Assembly (NCBI GenBank): GCA_018894105.1
Contig: CM032128.1
Location: 21,681,001-21,745,000 of the forward strand
Length of the DNA stretch: 64,000 nt
Source: Jacaranda mimosifolia
Taxonomy: Eukaryota; Streptophyta; Magnoliopsida; Lamiales; Bignoniaceae
Direction of reading: 5' to 3'
Shown here one piece after another: positions 1 through 12,398 of this stretch (position 1 is its first letter; each line of letters starts with the position of its first letter). The position numbers were made by a program, and so were the translations under genes. The notes under the pieces were generated by a model, which was given only the letters and a program-made list of their open reading frames with translations, was not told the DNA's origin and ran no database searches.

Positions 1-1062
1 GTTATATGTTGATATAGCATGTGTTGATTGGCCTTAAGATGTTTTGGTCATTTTTTGATCCAATTTGATTTGAGTTTTGTTGGAGATTTTTAAAGAATAT
101 GATTCTTACTTAAACTAGTTTTTGGAAGCATATTTGAGCAATTGAATTTCCATTTTTAAAAGATGTTTTGAATCTGAAAATTCATCTATAATGTGTGATT
201 TAATATTTAAAATGTGTTCTAAAAGTATTGGTGCATAAAGGTTGAGCCAAAATTGACTTGACTCGGCCACAACCTAAAAATAAGGCAGCTGTTGAGCCAG
301 GCATGCATGCTGGCAGGGCAGTGACTGAAAGTCATAGCCCAGTCGTGCGCATGCTCGGTTGTGCAGCGCCTAGTTTTAATTTTGGCAAGTTTTAAGCTAT
401 TATTCGGGCTTCTTTAAAGACTAAAACAATTTTAAATCACATGTATTGGTTGCACAAAAGTTGTGCAAGCTCTCAAAATTATGTTTAACATTTTTGAATG
501 CTTTTAAAAATTAGTTAAAGTTAATCATCAATTTATGGCATAAAAGTTATGCTTGGCCAATTATTTGTTTATGAGATAAGCTCTTAATTATTGGAATTAA
601 TTGTTAATTCTAGATTTATTTATTATTTGTTTAATTGTTGAATGGATGATGAATGAACGAGGATGATCATGACCCTTTAATATTGATTTTATTTATTTCA
701 AGTTGTTGAAAATGGTTGTATTAAATAAGGGCTTTCATACCTTTTGTATTCTATCTTGTAAAAGTTATGATAGTAGAATCACCAGAACTGAGGATTTCTT
801 TCTCATGTAAATATTGCATGGAGCAAAGAAGGTCATTGGAGGTATGGAGACTTTTGAAGACCCATGAATGTATGGGGATACATTTATGTAATGACTAGAT
901 TTAATCAACCCACTTAAAATCTACTAAGTGGGGCACCTATGGCTCTAAGTGCACCACTTGGTTAGGCTCATGGTCATCCCACCCTAGGAGTATAATAGGC
1001 GCATTTACTTATTTATGCTTTACATATCCTATTGATGTATGAGATGCATGGTTATGATATAG
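1..1062. other. Unassigned non-coding DNA
   Basis: There is no credible coding region here. The stretch is AT-rich apart from a GC-richer patch at about 285-365. It may be old retroelement sequence upstream of the copia leader, but I found no second copy in the window to prove this. Confidence 0.4.
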
Positions 1063-1746
1063 AAAATCTAAATAAGAAGATTAAAATTATGAGATCTTTG
1101 CAAGCAAAACCCTTCATTTAGAATGTCTAAGTGATTTTCAAATATTAAGTCAAAATGGATACAAATTAAAAGAGTTTTAATTAATCCATGCCTTCTACTA
1201 ATAGTTTGTGGCATGCCAATGCTACCATCTTTGTGTGATATACATCCGGTCACGGGGGTCACACTTAGGTGGAAAGCTGTAACCATATACTTAACATGAG
1301 ATGCACCTTTAATTTGAGAACGACCACACATTATACACTTGGTCACGGGGGATGTTGTGGTGCCCGTCTCAAATCAAAGACTGATTGGGTAGGTTTTAAT
1401 TAACACTAAATAATGTAGAGGTCTTCCTTCTAGGGGATCTACATGAAAAGGTGAAGTAAAATATATCAAACGTTGCATAAGATGCAAATAGCAAAAAATT
1501 GCTTACCTTTGGATTGTTTGTGGATATACATCTAGTCACAGGGTCCACATACAAGTCCTTAGGTCTTGATTCTCACTAGGAAATGAGATTTCTCGAATTC
1601 TTCTATGGGAAAGGATTTGATAAAATAGTAGGAGAAAACATGCTTGAAAGACCATAAACATGTTTTTGCAAATATTAATAATTCAATCATATGCTTATAC
1701 TCTTTTTTCACCTCTTGTAGATTTTTGAAATCTTCAAATAAACAAA
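1063..1746 (+). other. Copia copy 1 leader region with repeated motif
   Basis: This is untranslated DNA before gag. From about 1460 onward it matches the leader of copy 2 (reverse strand, about 46650-46990), including a shared stretch around 1480-1530. A motif of about 20 bp, roughly TATACATCCGGTCACGGGGG, occurs three times in diverged form at about 1240, 1333 and 1524. Confidence 0.55.
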
Positions 1747-2586
1747 ATGGCTAAAAATCCACTTGCAAGAATTTTAGAAACCAATAAACTCACTAAGCTC
1801 AACTTCCATGATTGGTTAAAGAACCTTAAAATCATTATTGACTCCGAAAAGAAAACTTATGTCCTTGATCAATGTCCATCGAACACATTGGGTGATGACG
1901 CCACCAATGTGGCACACGAAGTGTTAACTAAACTTGTGGATGATGATCTACAAGGAAGATACCTCATGGTGGCTTCCATGACTAATGAGCTTCAAAAGAC
2001 TCACGAGCATATGAGACATGCATGTGAGATCTATAAATACTTACAAGAGTTGTACGGTGTCCAAACTCAACATAAAAGGTTAGCTTTGTCGAATGAGCTC
2101 TTTAGGATATGGATGGGTGAAGGTGCTAATGTCCATGATCATGGCCTCAAGATAATAGAGATCATCGAGAAGCTTGGACAACTTGATGTGGTCATAGACA
2201 ATTACCTTTACATGGATTTGATCTTCCAATCCTTGCCCCCTTCATTCGACCAATTCGTTATGAACTTCAATATGTCCAAGCAAAAGGTGATGATTAATGA
2301 ATTGGTGAACATGCTTGTGATCACCGAGGCAACTATGAAAAAGGAAAAGCCTCTTATGTTTGCTTCCACCACTAAGTCAAAGAGCCCTATGGGTCCTAAA
2401 AAAGGAGGTGAGAGGAAGAAAAGTTCCTCGTCGAAAGGGAAGCAACATTTGAAGGGTTCGGGCGAGTTAAGAAAAACAAAGGTGACAAGACTGATGCATC
2501 TTGTTTCTACTATGGTGAAAAGGGCATTGGAAAAGAAATTGCAAAGAATACCTTGCCCTCATATGGAAGGGTATGTACTTCATTAA
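1747..2586 (+). pseudogene. Copia gag polyprotein (copy 1), frameshifted at its 3' end
   Basis: This would encode the nucleocapsid/capsid precursor of the copia element, which packages element RNA in virus-like particles. The 279-codon frame starts MAKNPLARIL. It has the gag layout of plant copia elements: an N-terminal segment with NFHDWLKNLK and a UBN2-type middle with LQELYGVQTQ at about residues 98-107. A lysine/serine-rich tail sits where the zinc knuckle should follow. In copy 2 the equivalent position reads CFYYGEK, the start of a CCHC knuckle. Here the frame has shifted and the knuckle is lost, so the last 30 or so residues are out of frame. The ATG is supported by the same start context in copy 2, where the codon has become ATA. 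Confidence 0.8.
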
Positions 2587-2788
2587 AATGCACTTAACAA
2601 CTAATTCTTCCTCATGGGTATTTGATACCATACGTGGTTCTCACCTTTGTAATTCTTTACAGGAGATGGGAAGAAGAAAGTGTTTATGTGAAGGGGATAT
2701 GATCCTCTGCCTTGGAAATGAAGTAAAGGTTGCCGCCACAGTCCAAGGCATAGTAAAGTTAGACTTGGGAATACTTGTATTGAGTTAA
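2587..2788 (+). pseudogene. Copia aspartic protease fragment (copy 1)
   Basis: Translation in the overlapping frame from 2573 gives SSSWVFDTIRGSHLCN, the protease active-site region of plant copia elements. The catalytic triplet, normally Asp-Ser/Thr-Gly, reads Asp-Thr-Ile, so the enzyme would be inactive. The following GNEVKVAATVQGIVKLDLG matches the flap region seen in copy 2 at about 45640-45700 on the reverse strand. The frame stops at 2788, and a broken stretch follows before the GAG pre-integrase segment. Confidence 0.65.
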
Positions 2789-2965
2789 ATCCTTGTTATT
2801 TTTTACCCTAACTTATTAAGAACATTGTTTCAATACCCGTTCTTGATAATGAAGGATTTGCTTTTTCTATATTGATGGTGCATTGAAAGCATTAAAGAAC
2901 AGCTCTTTAATTGCACAAGATACATTAAATAATGAATTATAATATTAGATTCCCAACCTTCACTA

Positions 2966-3697
2966 ATGTATATTCAATCAAGTAAAAAGAAATTAGATAA
3001 CCAAGAAGATGCCATTCTTTGGCATGCAAGACTTGCGCATATTTCTAAAAGTAGGATGAACAAGTTAGAAGCTCTTAAAGCACTAAATGTTAGTAGCATT
3101 GAAGAACTTCCTACTTGTGAATCTTGTTCAAAAGGAAAAATGACCAAGGCTCCTTTTGTAGGACAAACGGAGCATACCACAAGTCTTTTGGATTTGATCT
3201 ATACGAATGTTTGTGGACCACTAAGAGTTAGTGTGAGAGAAGGCTATTCCTACTTCATCACCTTTACCGATGATTATAGTTGGTTTGGACACATATATCT
3301 TATGAAGTACAAGTCCGAAGCCTTTGAAAAGTTCAAAGAGTATAGGAATAAAGTGAAAAATCTAAAGAGACTTAGTATTAAAGCTCTTCATTCAGATCAA
3401 GGGGGAGAATACTTAAGTTTTGAGTTCTTGGATTATCTAAGAGAGAATGGGATTCTCTCACAATGGACTCCAGTCGGCACAGCCCAACACAATAGAGTAG
3501 CCAAAAGGAGAAACTGTACTTTATTAGACATGGTACATTCCATGATGAACTTTTTTTATGTGCCCATATCCTTTTGGGGATACGCTTTACAAATGGTGGC
3601 AAAGTTACTAAATGTAGTACCTTCAAAGTCAGTGCCAAAAATACTGCATGAGATGTGGTATGGCAAAGCCCTCTCTTACCAATACCTTAAAGTTTAA
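2966..3697 (+). pseudogene. Copia GAG-pre-integrase and integrase core (copy 1)
   Basis: The open frame of 243 codons covers the zinc-binding region, with HARLAHISKSRM and CESCSKGKM forming the His/Cys part. The retroviral integrase core follows. The catalytic acids are only partly kept. The first is replaced in LIYTNVCGPL, where Asp is normal before VCGP. The second is present in HSDQGGEY. The third is lost in TAQHNRVAKRRN, where NGVAERRN is normal. The integrase would join element DNA to the chromosome. With two catalytic acids missing this copy is dead. The frame is one continuous ORF flanked by broken sequence. Confidence 0.8.
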
Positions 3698-5565
3698 GGT
3701 TCTTCTGCCCAAGTGAAATAGACAATGGAAGATAAGTTGGATAGTAGATCCACCTTGTGCATTTTTGTGGGATATCCAAGAGAGTCTTTAGGTTATTACT
3801 TCTAGATCCCTCAGAACAAAAGGTGTTTATCTCGAGGAATGCCTACTTTTTGGAAAAGCAATTTCTATTAGATAGAAATGGCGTTGTTGTTGAACTTGAT
3901 GAAGTTTAAAATGATCATAAAGTCCTATAAGAGATATAAATAAATGAGCAACAAGAACCTTACACACATCCTCCTAGAAGATCGGACCAAATCAAGAATC
4001 AACATGAAATGTTCGAATTTCTTCAAGAGACGAGTCAATCGATAATGATCCAAAGACCTACGAGGAAGCTATGTTAGACATAGACTCAGGGCATTGGCAA
4101 GATGCCATGAGATTCGAAATAAATTCCATGTACTCCAACAAAGTGTGGACTTTAGTAGATCAACCAAAGGGTATTAGTTCCCATTGGTTACTAGTGGGTC
4201 TATAAGCAAAAGCTTGGAGTCGATAAAGAAGTAGCCACTTTTAAGGCGCAACTAGTGGCAAAATGTTATACTCAAAGACCCGATATCGATTTTGAGGAAA
4301 CATTTTCACCGATCATAATGCCTAAGTCTATTCGAATTCTACTTGTAATAGCCACATATTATGACTTTGAGATATGGTAAATGGATGTAAAAACCATTTT
4401 CCAAGAAGAATTTTATATCGAGCAACCATAAGGTTTTACATCCAAGAAGAGTGAGCAAAAGGTTTGCAAACTCCGAAGATCCATCTATTGACTCAAACAG
4501 GTATCCTAAAGTTGGAACATACATTTTGATAGATCTAAAAGGATGAAGGCTAGTGGGAATAATGTACAATTTATTATGCTTTATGTCGATGACTTCCTTC
4601 TCATTGGGAATGAGGTAGGAATGTTATAGTGTATTAAAGCATAATTATCTACTTAATTTTTCATGAAGGATTTGGGAGAATCATCATCTGTATTAAGAAT
4701 ATGTATCTATAGAGATAGTTCTAGAAAGATGCTGGGGCTTTCCTAAACCCTGTACATTGACAAGATACTAAAGAGGTTAAGTATGGAAAAATCCAAAAGG
4801 GGGATTCATTTCTATGGGACATGGCATTCGTATCTCCAAGTCTATGGCCCCTAAGACTAATGACGAGAGTTAAAGAATATCCCACATACCTTATGCCTCT
4901 GCTATTAGGAGCATAATATATGCAGATCAATGTACAAGATCGGATGTGGCACACGCTCTAAGTGTTACGAGTCGTTTCCAGTTCAATCCCAGTGAAAGTC
5001 ACTAGATAGTTGTAAAAGCAATCCTTAAGTACTTGAGAAGGACAAAGGACTTGTTTTTAATTTACGACGGTGGATAATTGAAACTAGAGGAGTTTTTAGG
5101 TTCAAGTTTCCAATCCGATGTAAATGACCTAAAATCTACTTCTGGATTTGTATTTTGCCTCAATAGCGGCACGGTGAGTTGGAAGAGTTCCAAGCAAAAT
5201 ACCACGGCTAACTCTACCATAGAGGCAGAATATATTGCGGCTTCAGAAGCTACAAAGGAAGGTGTTTGGATGAAAAACTTCATTTAAGAGATAAATGTAG
5301 TGCCTAGCATTTTTGAGCCAGTAGTTGTCTTCTGTGACAACAACGGCGTAGTTGCACAAGCTAAAGAGCTAAGATCTCATCAGTGATCCAAGCACAAATT
5401 GAGGCGATACCATTTGATCTGGGAGATCTTGGACATCTAAGTAGAGAAAGTTATCTCGAAAGAGAATATAGTAGATCCACTGACTAAACCCCTATCGCAA
5501 AATATCTTTGAAGGACATCTTGACTCTAAAGCTATGGGGAATTGGCTTTAGGGCAGGTGGGAGAT
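3698..5565 (+). pseudogene. Copia reverse transcriptase / RNase H (copy 1), many stops
   Basis: Recognisable pieces occur in shifting frames. RT fingers and palm lie at about 4050-4700, with FYVDDFLLIG-like sequence near 4580-4610 (LYVDDFLLIGN). RNase H follows at 5078-5287, with SFQSDVNDLKSTSGFVF and the characteristic TIEAEYIAASEATKEG. The tail at 5320-5560 matches the 3' end of pol, ending just before the polypurine tract. Several stops sit where CAA or CAG codons are expected, for example around 3930-3950, as after C-to-T change. The RNase H core is the best kept part. Confidence 0.75.
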
Positions 5566-5894
5566 TGTTGGAATAGTGCCCGACAAGCCAACTAGATTGG
5601 CGTCTTAAACTATTCCACTTATGATACAATCTTGATTGAATGATATTAATAATATGGCCATCTTCATCTTATGCTTATATTTGCTTCACTTGTGTTTGAT
5701 TGAAGCCCTTAGATCACTAAAGACTAAGCGACTTGGTTACACACTGGGTGGTGATAATGGAATAAGTCTTACACGGTCGTGATCTTAAATTTTCTAAGTC
5801 ATAGGATCTTAAGAGACATAGCATCTAGACTTGCACTGACAATGCATAGATCTAAGGAGTTAGATATTGCTCCATTCCATGGGCAATACCATAT
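5566..5894 (+). repeat. Copia LTR, first start (truncated, 329 bp)
   Basis: This begins TGTTGGAATAGTGCCC directly after the purine-rich tract GGGCAGGTGGGAGA, as expected for a 3' LTR. It matches the LTR at 5895 and the reverse-strand LTRs ending at 14607 and 42787. It breaks off after 329 bp, where a new LTR start follows. Confidence 0.75.
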
Positions 5895-6931
5895 TGTTGG
5901 AATAGTGCCCAACAAGCTAATTAGATTGGCCTTGTAAAATAATGTTGATTAAATGATATTCTTTATATGGTCATCTTCATCTTATGCTTTTTATTACTTC
6001 ACTTGCATTTAGATGAAGTCCCTAGATCACTTATGACTACAAGACTTGGTCAGCTCACTGGGTGGTGATCATGGAACAAGTCTTATAGGGTCATGATCTT
6101 AAATCTTTCAAGTCGTAGAATCTCATAAGACAGGGCATCTAAGATCCGGATAGACTTACACTAATGATGCATAAATCCAAGAGTTGGATATTGCTCTGTT
6201 CTATGAGCAATCTGTATGAGATATAGGTGCATGTTGCTGGGTGCTTGTTAGAGAACAAGGCACTAAAGACCCTCTGGAAAATCCACTAGATAGCCGTAGT
6301 AGCAAGTCAGTAGTGGTTAATTCTCCCGCTTACGCTAGTGCATATTATTAGTCCTATAACCTGAGGATCCATGGTAACCTTGCCCGATCCTCATGCTTTG
6401 ACTCTTCCATGACCACTTAACAAGTCCTTTGGGTTGAGGTTGGGTATGAGCTACTTGGCATTGAGGTTTGTGAGATCCAAGATAGAATTCAACTCCTCGC
6501 TTTTGTAAGGGATGAATGCATCTCCTATATGTTCTATAACGATCGATTCTAAGAAATCCTTGCACAAGGTGGTGTGACAATTTGGAAAAAGAGTTTTCCA
6601 AAGGTGAGATCACACAAGGGAATCGAACATTGAGAATAGAGACACATTATTGAGATTATTAGGGAGCCGACAAATATCTTACCCTAGGCTTCTTTTGGGA
6701 GACAGGAGACGGAAGGACCGTATTTGCATGGTATGCATAGAGCTATGATGGTTCTCCAGAATATTCATTTTGGCCAATTAGTTGGGCTCCATGGGCTTGA
6801 GGTTGGACATCGACCATGGAGATTGGCTACTTTTCATTTAATGAGATTATTTGTGAAAAGAATCTAATTCTTTCACACTTTCAGCAATAACATATCCTCA
6901 CACCCACTATATCTATATATAGAGTGAGGTT
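5895..6931 (+). repeat. Copia LTR, second start (U3 part, about 1.04 kb)
   Basis: A second TGTTGGAATAGTGCCC begins here and continues colinear with the reverse-strand LTR at 12484-14607 until just past the TATA box. Sequence past about 6932 belongs to the Ty3 internal region, so U5 is missing. Confidence 0.75.
6909..6923 (+). promoter_or_regulatory. TATA box of copia LTR
   Basis: TATCTATATATAGAG sits at the equivalent place in the reverse-oriented LTR near 13011-13027, where it forms a near-palindrome. It is the likely core promoter of the LTR. Here the transcribed U5 part after it is cut off. Confidence 0.5.
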
Positions 6932-8522
6932 GACGTTAGAAAGATGAGTTTATGTATTGCATGATGCTTAAAGGATCTTGTCGTACACCGTAGAGTGATT
7001 AAGACTTCTGTATCCTTGAGTTTGGCTTACTCCCATCTGATCCTTCTATTTCTTTTATTCTTGGAAGTTTAGAGGAGTTAGAGTTAATGGACTTACTTGA
7101 GATTAAGCTTGAATTAAGAATCATTTAGAATGTAAGCAGTTGAGTTATGGGATACCTAAGCTATGTAGAGATATGATTCTTAGAATATGGATTTTGGGAA
7201 GGAATATATGAAGTTGGATTATGGAATTGATCGTGGAATTGAATAAGACGTGAACTTTTGGGATAAGGCTTGACATTAAGGAAGTGATAAGTTATGACCG
7301 GGGTGGCCAATTAGTGTATAACCTTTTGCTTATGGTATATCAGGCATATAAACATATAACTAAAGGAAAAGAACTGTGGACAACGATAGTGCGGAAGATT
7401 TGAAGAACAAGAACCCCTAAAAGAAAGGAAAAGGAAAAACTTCTAAGATGGTGCCAAGGTTTTGAGGAAAAACTGCATGATTGGAACGGGGCCTTAAAAG
7501 ATAGAAGAACGGAGTCAAGTCATTTAAAATCAGTACTTAGGGCATGGAGTTATATGCTAGACAAATTAATGGAGAATATAAAGAAAGAGGAGATTTAATG
7601 TTGGAAGATGAAAGGATACTACCAGCTAAAGGCCAGAAAAGACTATGTAAAGCACTTACACATGATTCTCGGAGCCCAAGAGAGAGCATCAATTATACGC
7701 AAATCTTGCAAGTGCAAATACTGAATAGAGAATGTGGCTTTTCTTAGGGACATAATATCCAAAGATAGGGTAGAGATTGATCTTTGTAAGATAGAGACAG
7801 TAGTCAATTAGAAGAGACTAGAAAACCTAATAGAAGTCTGTAGTTTTCTACGTCTTGTTGGTTGTTAATGAAAATTGTGAAGAACTTTTCTAATTAGCTA
7901 ACACATTAACTAAATTAACTCAGAAAGGTCAACCATTTGACCATAATGAGAATCTGAATAAGAGACAACGCTGATGGATGAAAATTCTAAAAATTGCAAT
8001 TTCTCCATCACCTATCACTAGAAAAGGCAAATGTAGTAGCCATGCCTCGAACTGAAAGGCCAGAATGGCTCACTTACAGGAAATAGAAGTATTAAAAATC
8101 CTAAGAACAGGTGTTGTGTTTAAATTAATATAGTGAGTAGGATTGCAGAGATAATTACAGTCCGAATCATAGGATGAAATGCGATGAGCCCTAAACCAAA
8201 GATATATGAATGTTGAAACTGAAGGAAAGGTTGGAAGTTCTAGAGATATGAGTTCAATACCAAAAATCAAGATGTCGTTTTATTCTGTAAGAAAATATGT
8301 GTGCCAAAAGATATGGAAGCAGGGTCGCTAGTGAGGTGCACAAGTCAAGAGATATAATGCATTCGAGAGGCATGAAAATGCATCGAGACTTGAAGGAGCA
8401 ATTCTGGCAGAATATAATGAAGGAAAAATGTAGATTGACTGACCAAATCTACTTATTTTCTGCCAATTGGAATAGTATTCAGATGAGAATCTGGGGACCA
8501 GATTCTTTTAAGGGGGAAGGAG
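6932..8522 (+). mobile_element. Ty3/gypsy internal region, copy A (shortened pol, no 5' LTR)
   Basis: This is homologous along its whole length to copy B (11580-12398 plus 14608-15378). At about 7600-7870 it encodes the C-terminal half of a gypsy reverse transcriptase in broken form. HLHMIL, CKCKY and ENVAFL correspond to the usual HL..VL, KCEF and EVAFLGH, then SKDRVEID and SFLRLVG follow. A KANVVAMPR-like piece near 8030 resembles the usual GKANVVADALSR after RNase H. Integrase is largely missing. A polypurine tract, TTTAAGGGGGAAGGAG (8507-8522), ends it. The layout fits a deletion derivative of a chromovirus of the Tekay/Del type; that lineage call is inference. Confidence 0.7.
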
Positions 8523-11426
8523 TGTAACACCCCTAAAATTCAGAATTTTGGAAAATAAAAACTTAGAAAATCAAGATTTTGATTGGTTGGATTTTATGGC
8601 TAGAAAAATAGATGAAAATGACTTAATTGCAAAAAATTTGAAAGTTTTGGGGTCAAAATGGAATTTAGAAAGACTTGATTGGACCACAATTTTGAAGTTT
8701 TGTGGGTTTGCATGGAATTACTTTAGGTAAAGGGGGTCAAACTGAGGCACTTACATAGTTAGGGGTTGAATTGAAGTTGATAGAAGCCTTGGAGGACCTA
8801 ATTGAACTCTGAATCAATTTTGGGGATCGATCTGCGATTAAGGAAAATGTCATATTATAAAAATAGGAAAATTTCATTTTCACCCTATATTCATCGCCAT
8901 CTTCACCCATGCATCCCTGAAGCTCTATCTCCGATGAACCTCTCTGGAGAATCGAAACAAGCCAAACCAAACCAACCACTCTCTTCTTCTTCTCACGACG
9001 AGCACTCTGGTGCCAAGAACTGCCACCAACAGCCGATAGAATGGTCGAAATTTGAAGCTCAAAACTCAGCACAGTGGCAACCGATCACCGTGACTAACCC
9101 TCCTGATGGTTGAAACTCATGGACATAGAGGGGATTGTGATGGGCTCAACTCAAGGAATGTATTGATAGATTCAATGGCGGAAACGGACCACCATCTGCG
9201 ACGAAATTAAAAGAAAACCATGCAACAGCTAGTGGTGGTGCTAAGCGATCAGAGTTGCAATTGAGGCCCTTCCCAATGGCAGTTGGAAAAAATGGTTTGG
9301 GCATTTGGTTTAGGGAGCTGAAATGCAGCTGCTAGTGGTGGTCTTGATATTTTTCGGTGAAGGCAGCTGGCAACGGCGGTCTGAGGACAGTTTCTTCCTG
9401 TCATTGCAGTGATTGCAATGGTGCTTTTGGTTTGTGATTTTGAGGTCTGGTTAAGCAAATATTGGGTAATGGTCGGTATTGGGTTTAGGGTTTCCTATAT
9501 CGTTTTGATCCGTTTAAAATTCTTGTATTTTGGATTAAATGATTTTAAAATGTATCTAGTAATGAGAATATTATATGCATGGATATTATTTGGATTCTTG
9601 GGCCTAGATCTATATTGATATATGTTAAATTTGGAATTTATTGAGTTTATTAAGTGAGAAAAACCCTAATTTTGTGAATTTGGAACATAAGTGAAAATAA
9701 CTGGTATGCTTAGATAAATAGGGTTGTTATTGTTGATTTGGGATATCGATATAGGGCTAAATATGTAATTGAGGATTAATTTCTATTCTGTTATCAGACT
9801 TGATATGAAAATCTAGATTACTTTGGCAATAATGACTTTATTAGCCATTTTATGCCGATAGTACTGTTTAAGCTTTAAAACTACGGTGTTAATCGAGTAA
9901 TTAGTGATTCTAGGCTATTAATGGCAAGATTATAATTAATGGAGATTATTAAAGATTTTGATTATGGATTTATTTCTTTGGTTAGGTGATGAAGGGATGG
10001 GTCGAACCAATAGACTACAAATTGAGGTTGCAGTTTTCTGAGACTTCGAAGGTGAGGGTCTACCAACTTGGCACTTTTTTCACTTATCTATTATTGGGAT
10101 AAACCCCTGTGAGGGTTTTTTATTTCTGTTCCATACAGAATCGTGTTTCTTGAAATCTATGAATTTGTTCAGAATCTGCTTGTTTTCTGTTAATTGACTT
10201 GTATACTCCTGTGAGGGTTATTTCTTGATCATGCTTTGATTGATTCTATTATTTGTTCATTCTGGCGCCTAGAACCTTTGACTATCTGTTATCTGTATGA
10301 TTCATTATCCGACTGTCTGTTATTTGTTTGATCTGTTATCCAACTGTGTGTTATCTGTTCGATCAATATTTGACTGTATGTTATTTGTCCGTACCGTTAT
10401 TTCGGGACGTTAATCCCCACTGTGTGAGCATAGGACAAGCCGTAAGCCCTATTATCTGTCTATACTGTTATTTCGGGAAGTTAATCCCAACTCTGTACCT
10501 GGCATAAGCCATAAGCCATGGGACGTTAATCCTTGTTGTGTGCATGGGATAAGCCATAAATCCTAAATTCGTGTTTAAGTAATGGGACGTTAATCCCTGC
10601 TATGTGCATAGGATAAGCCGTAAGCCTTAGGACGTCAATTCCTGCTATGTACATGGGATAAGCCGTAAGCCCACCACTCGTGAGAAATGGAAAATCTGAT
10701 CGACTTATTTTGTTTTGTATTCTCACTGCATTCTGATTACTTGTATTTTGCTCGTGGAGTAAGAAGGTTGCGGAAGTTTCTTGGTCTAGATCAAGCTATT
10801 GTATAGGCCAGATGAGTTGTCTGCATTTTCTCCCAAACTATGATTGGTTGAGATGGACCATTCCTCCCGTCCAGAATCGATTAAAACGATCTCGAGCCAT
10901 TTGAGCCGACAGCCACAACTCACGAGCTAGTTTCTTCTGATAATCTTGGAATTCAAAATGTTGTTTCGCGCGACTGTTTCTTGATTGCATGTATTGTATC
11001 TGCTTTGTCTGATTGTATTCTGCCTGTAATCGCTTGATATGCTCTTGTCTGATTGATTAATGATAATCTATTGAGTTGATTCTTCCTCGACATATCCTTA
11101 CTTGAACTGGAGGAAATTATGTTTTGTAATAGCACAAGTGTTTGAATGTATATATGGAATCATCTGAATATTTAGTTGGACTTGAGACGTTGTGATAATG
11201 TCATGTTGATGTTGATGACTTAAGGTATGTAAATGTTTTGCTAAATGTAAGAAAGTGAATCATGGCGCGTACTTAATGGTTTGACGAGTTAGTAGTTTTG
11301 AAATTTTTGCTACTTTTAATAAGTTAAGATTGAATGTTATGGGCCTATTGATTGAATTATAGGTTCAATTTAAGATTGAACTAAGTGGCGCCTTGGCTTA
11401 GGTGTTATCCCGAGTGGGGCGCTACA
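8523..11426 (+). repeat. Ty3/gypsy LTR A (2904 bp)
   Basis: It starts TGTAACACCCC directly after the polypurine tract and ends GGGCGCTACA just before the primer-binding site. LTR B (15379-18214) is colinear over its whole length with scattered substitutions and small indels, so the two are related but not recent twins. The TGTAACACCCC start and the very long LTR are typical of plant Tekay/Del-type chromoviruses. Short open frames inside, such as one at 8802-9113, are not supported as genes. Confidence 0.8.
10395..10680 (+). repeat. Subrepeats inside Ty3 LTR A
   Basis: Imperfect tandem units of roughly 40-65 bp alternate GGGACGTTAATCCC with GGGATAAGCCGTAAGCC. About five units are visible, and the same array occurs in LTR B at about 17250-17455. 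Confidence 0.65.
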
Positions 11427-11430
11427 GAGG

Positions 11431-11443
11431 TGGTATTATAGCC
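11431..11443 (+). promoter_or_regulatory. Primer-binding site of Ty3 element
   Basis: TGGTATTATAGCC begins four bases after the LTR end. It resembles the standard plant site TGGTATCAGAGCC, complementary to the 3' end of initiator methionine tRNA, with three differences. Confidence 0.6.
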
Positions 11444-12398
11444 TAGGTTTGACAATGACCTAGGCATTTGGTAACATTGGGATTTGTGACTCTTCTTATT
11501 CAAGTTAGTTTAAGTATGAATTTTAGGTAATTACATATTGGGAGTTCTTGTGTAGTTCAAGGATTTAAGATGAATTTGATCAGTTGACATTAGGAAGATG
11601 AGTTTATGTATTGTAGGATGCTTAAAGGATCTTGTTGTACACCGTAGAATGATTAAGACTTGTGTATCCTTGAGTTTGGCTTACCCTATCTGATCCTTCA
11701 ATTCCTTTTATTCTTGGAAGTCTAGAGGAGTTAGAGTTAATGGACTTACTTCAGATTAAACTTGAATTGAGAATGATTTAGAATGTAAGCACTTGAGTTA
11801 AGGGATACCTAAGCTATGTAGGGATATGATTCTTAGAATGTGGATTTTGGGTAGGAATATGGAATTGAACGTGGAATTGAATAAGACATGAACTTTTGGG
11901 ATAAGGCTTGACATTAAGGAAGTGATGAGTTATGACCAGGGTAGCCAATTAGTGTATAACCTTTTATTTCTGGTATGTCAGGCATATGAACATATAACTA
12001 AAGGAAAAGAACCGTGGATGACGATAATGTGGAAGATTTGAAGAATTAGAATAAGGTCCTAAAAGAAAGAAAAAGGAAAAACTTCTAAGATGGTGCCAAG
12101 GTTTTGAGGAAAAACTGCATGATAGGAATGGGGCTTTAAAACATAGAAGAACAAAGTCAAGTCATTTAAAATCAGTACTTGGGGCATGGAGTTACATGCT
12201 ATACAGATTAATGGAGAATATAAAGAAAGAGGAGATTGAATGTTGGAAGATGCAAGGGTACTACCAGCTAAAGGCCAGAAAAGACCACGTAAAGCACTTA
12301 CACATGATTCTCGGACCCCAAGAAAAAATATCAGTTGTATACAAAGCTTGCAAGTGCAAATACGGGATAGAGAATGTAGCTTTTCTTGGGGACATATA

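Larger units (their letters stand above)
1063..6931 (+). mobile_element. Ty1/copia retrotransposon, copy 1 (degraded)
   Basis: The pieces run in the copia order: leader, gag, protease, integrase, reverse transcriptase/RNase H, polypurine tract, LTR. The integrase lies before the RT, which separates Ty1/copia from Ty3/gypsy. A second copy of the same family lies on the opposite strand at 41831-46990, and matching leader and coding segments confirm the family. No 5' LTR is recognisable upstream, so the element looks 5'-truncated. The coding part is broken by many stops and frameshifts, so it cannot be autonomous. The left boundary is approximate. Confidence 0.8.

Noticed and set aside
8802..9113. 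Open frame of 103 codons inside Ty3 LTR A
   Set aside because: It is not kept open in the equivalent part of LTR B and has no family motif; chance frame in LTR.
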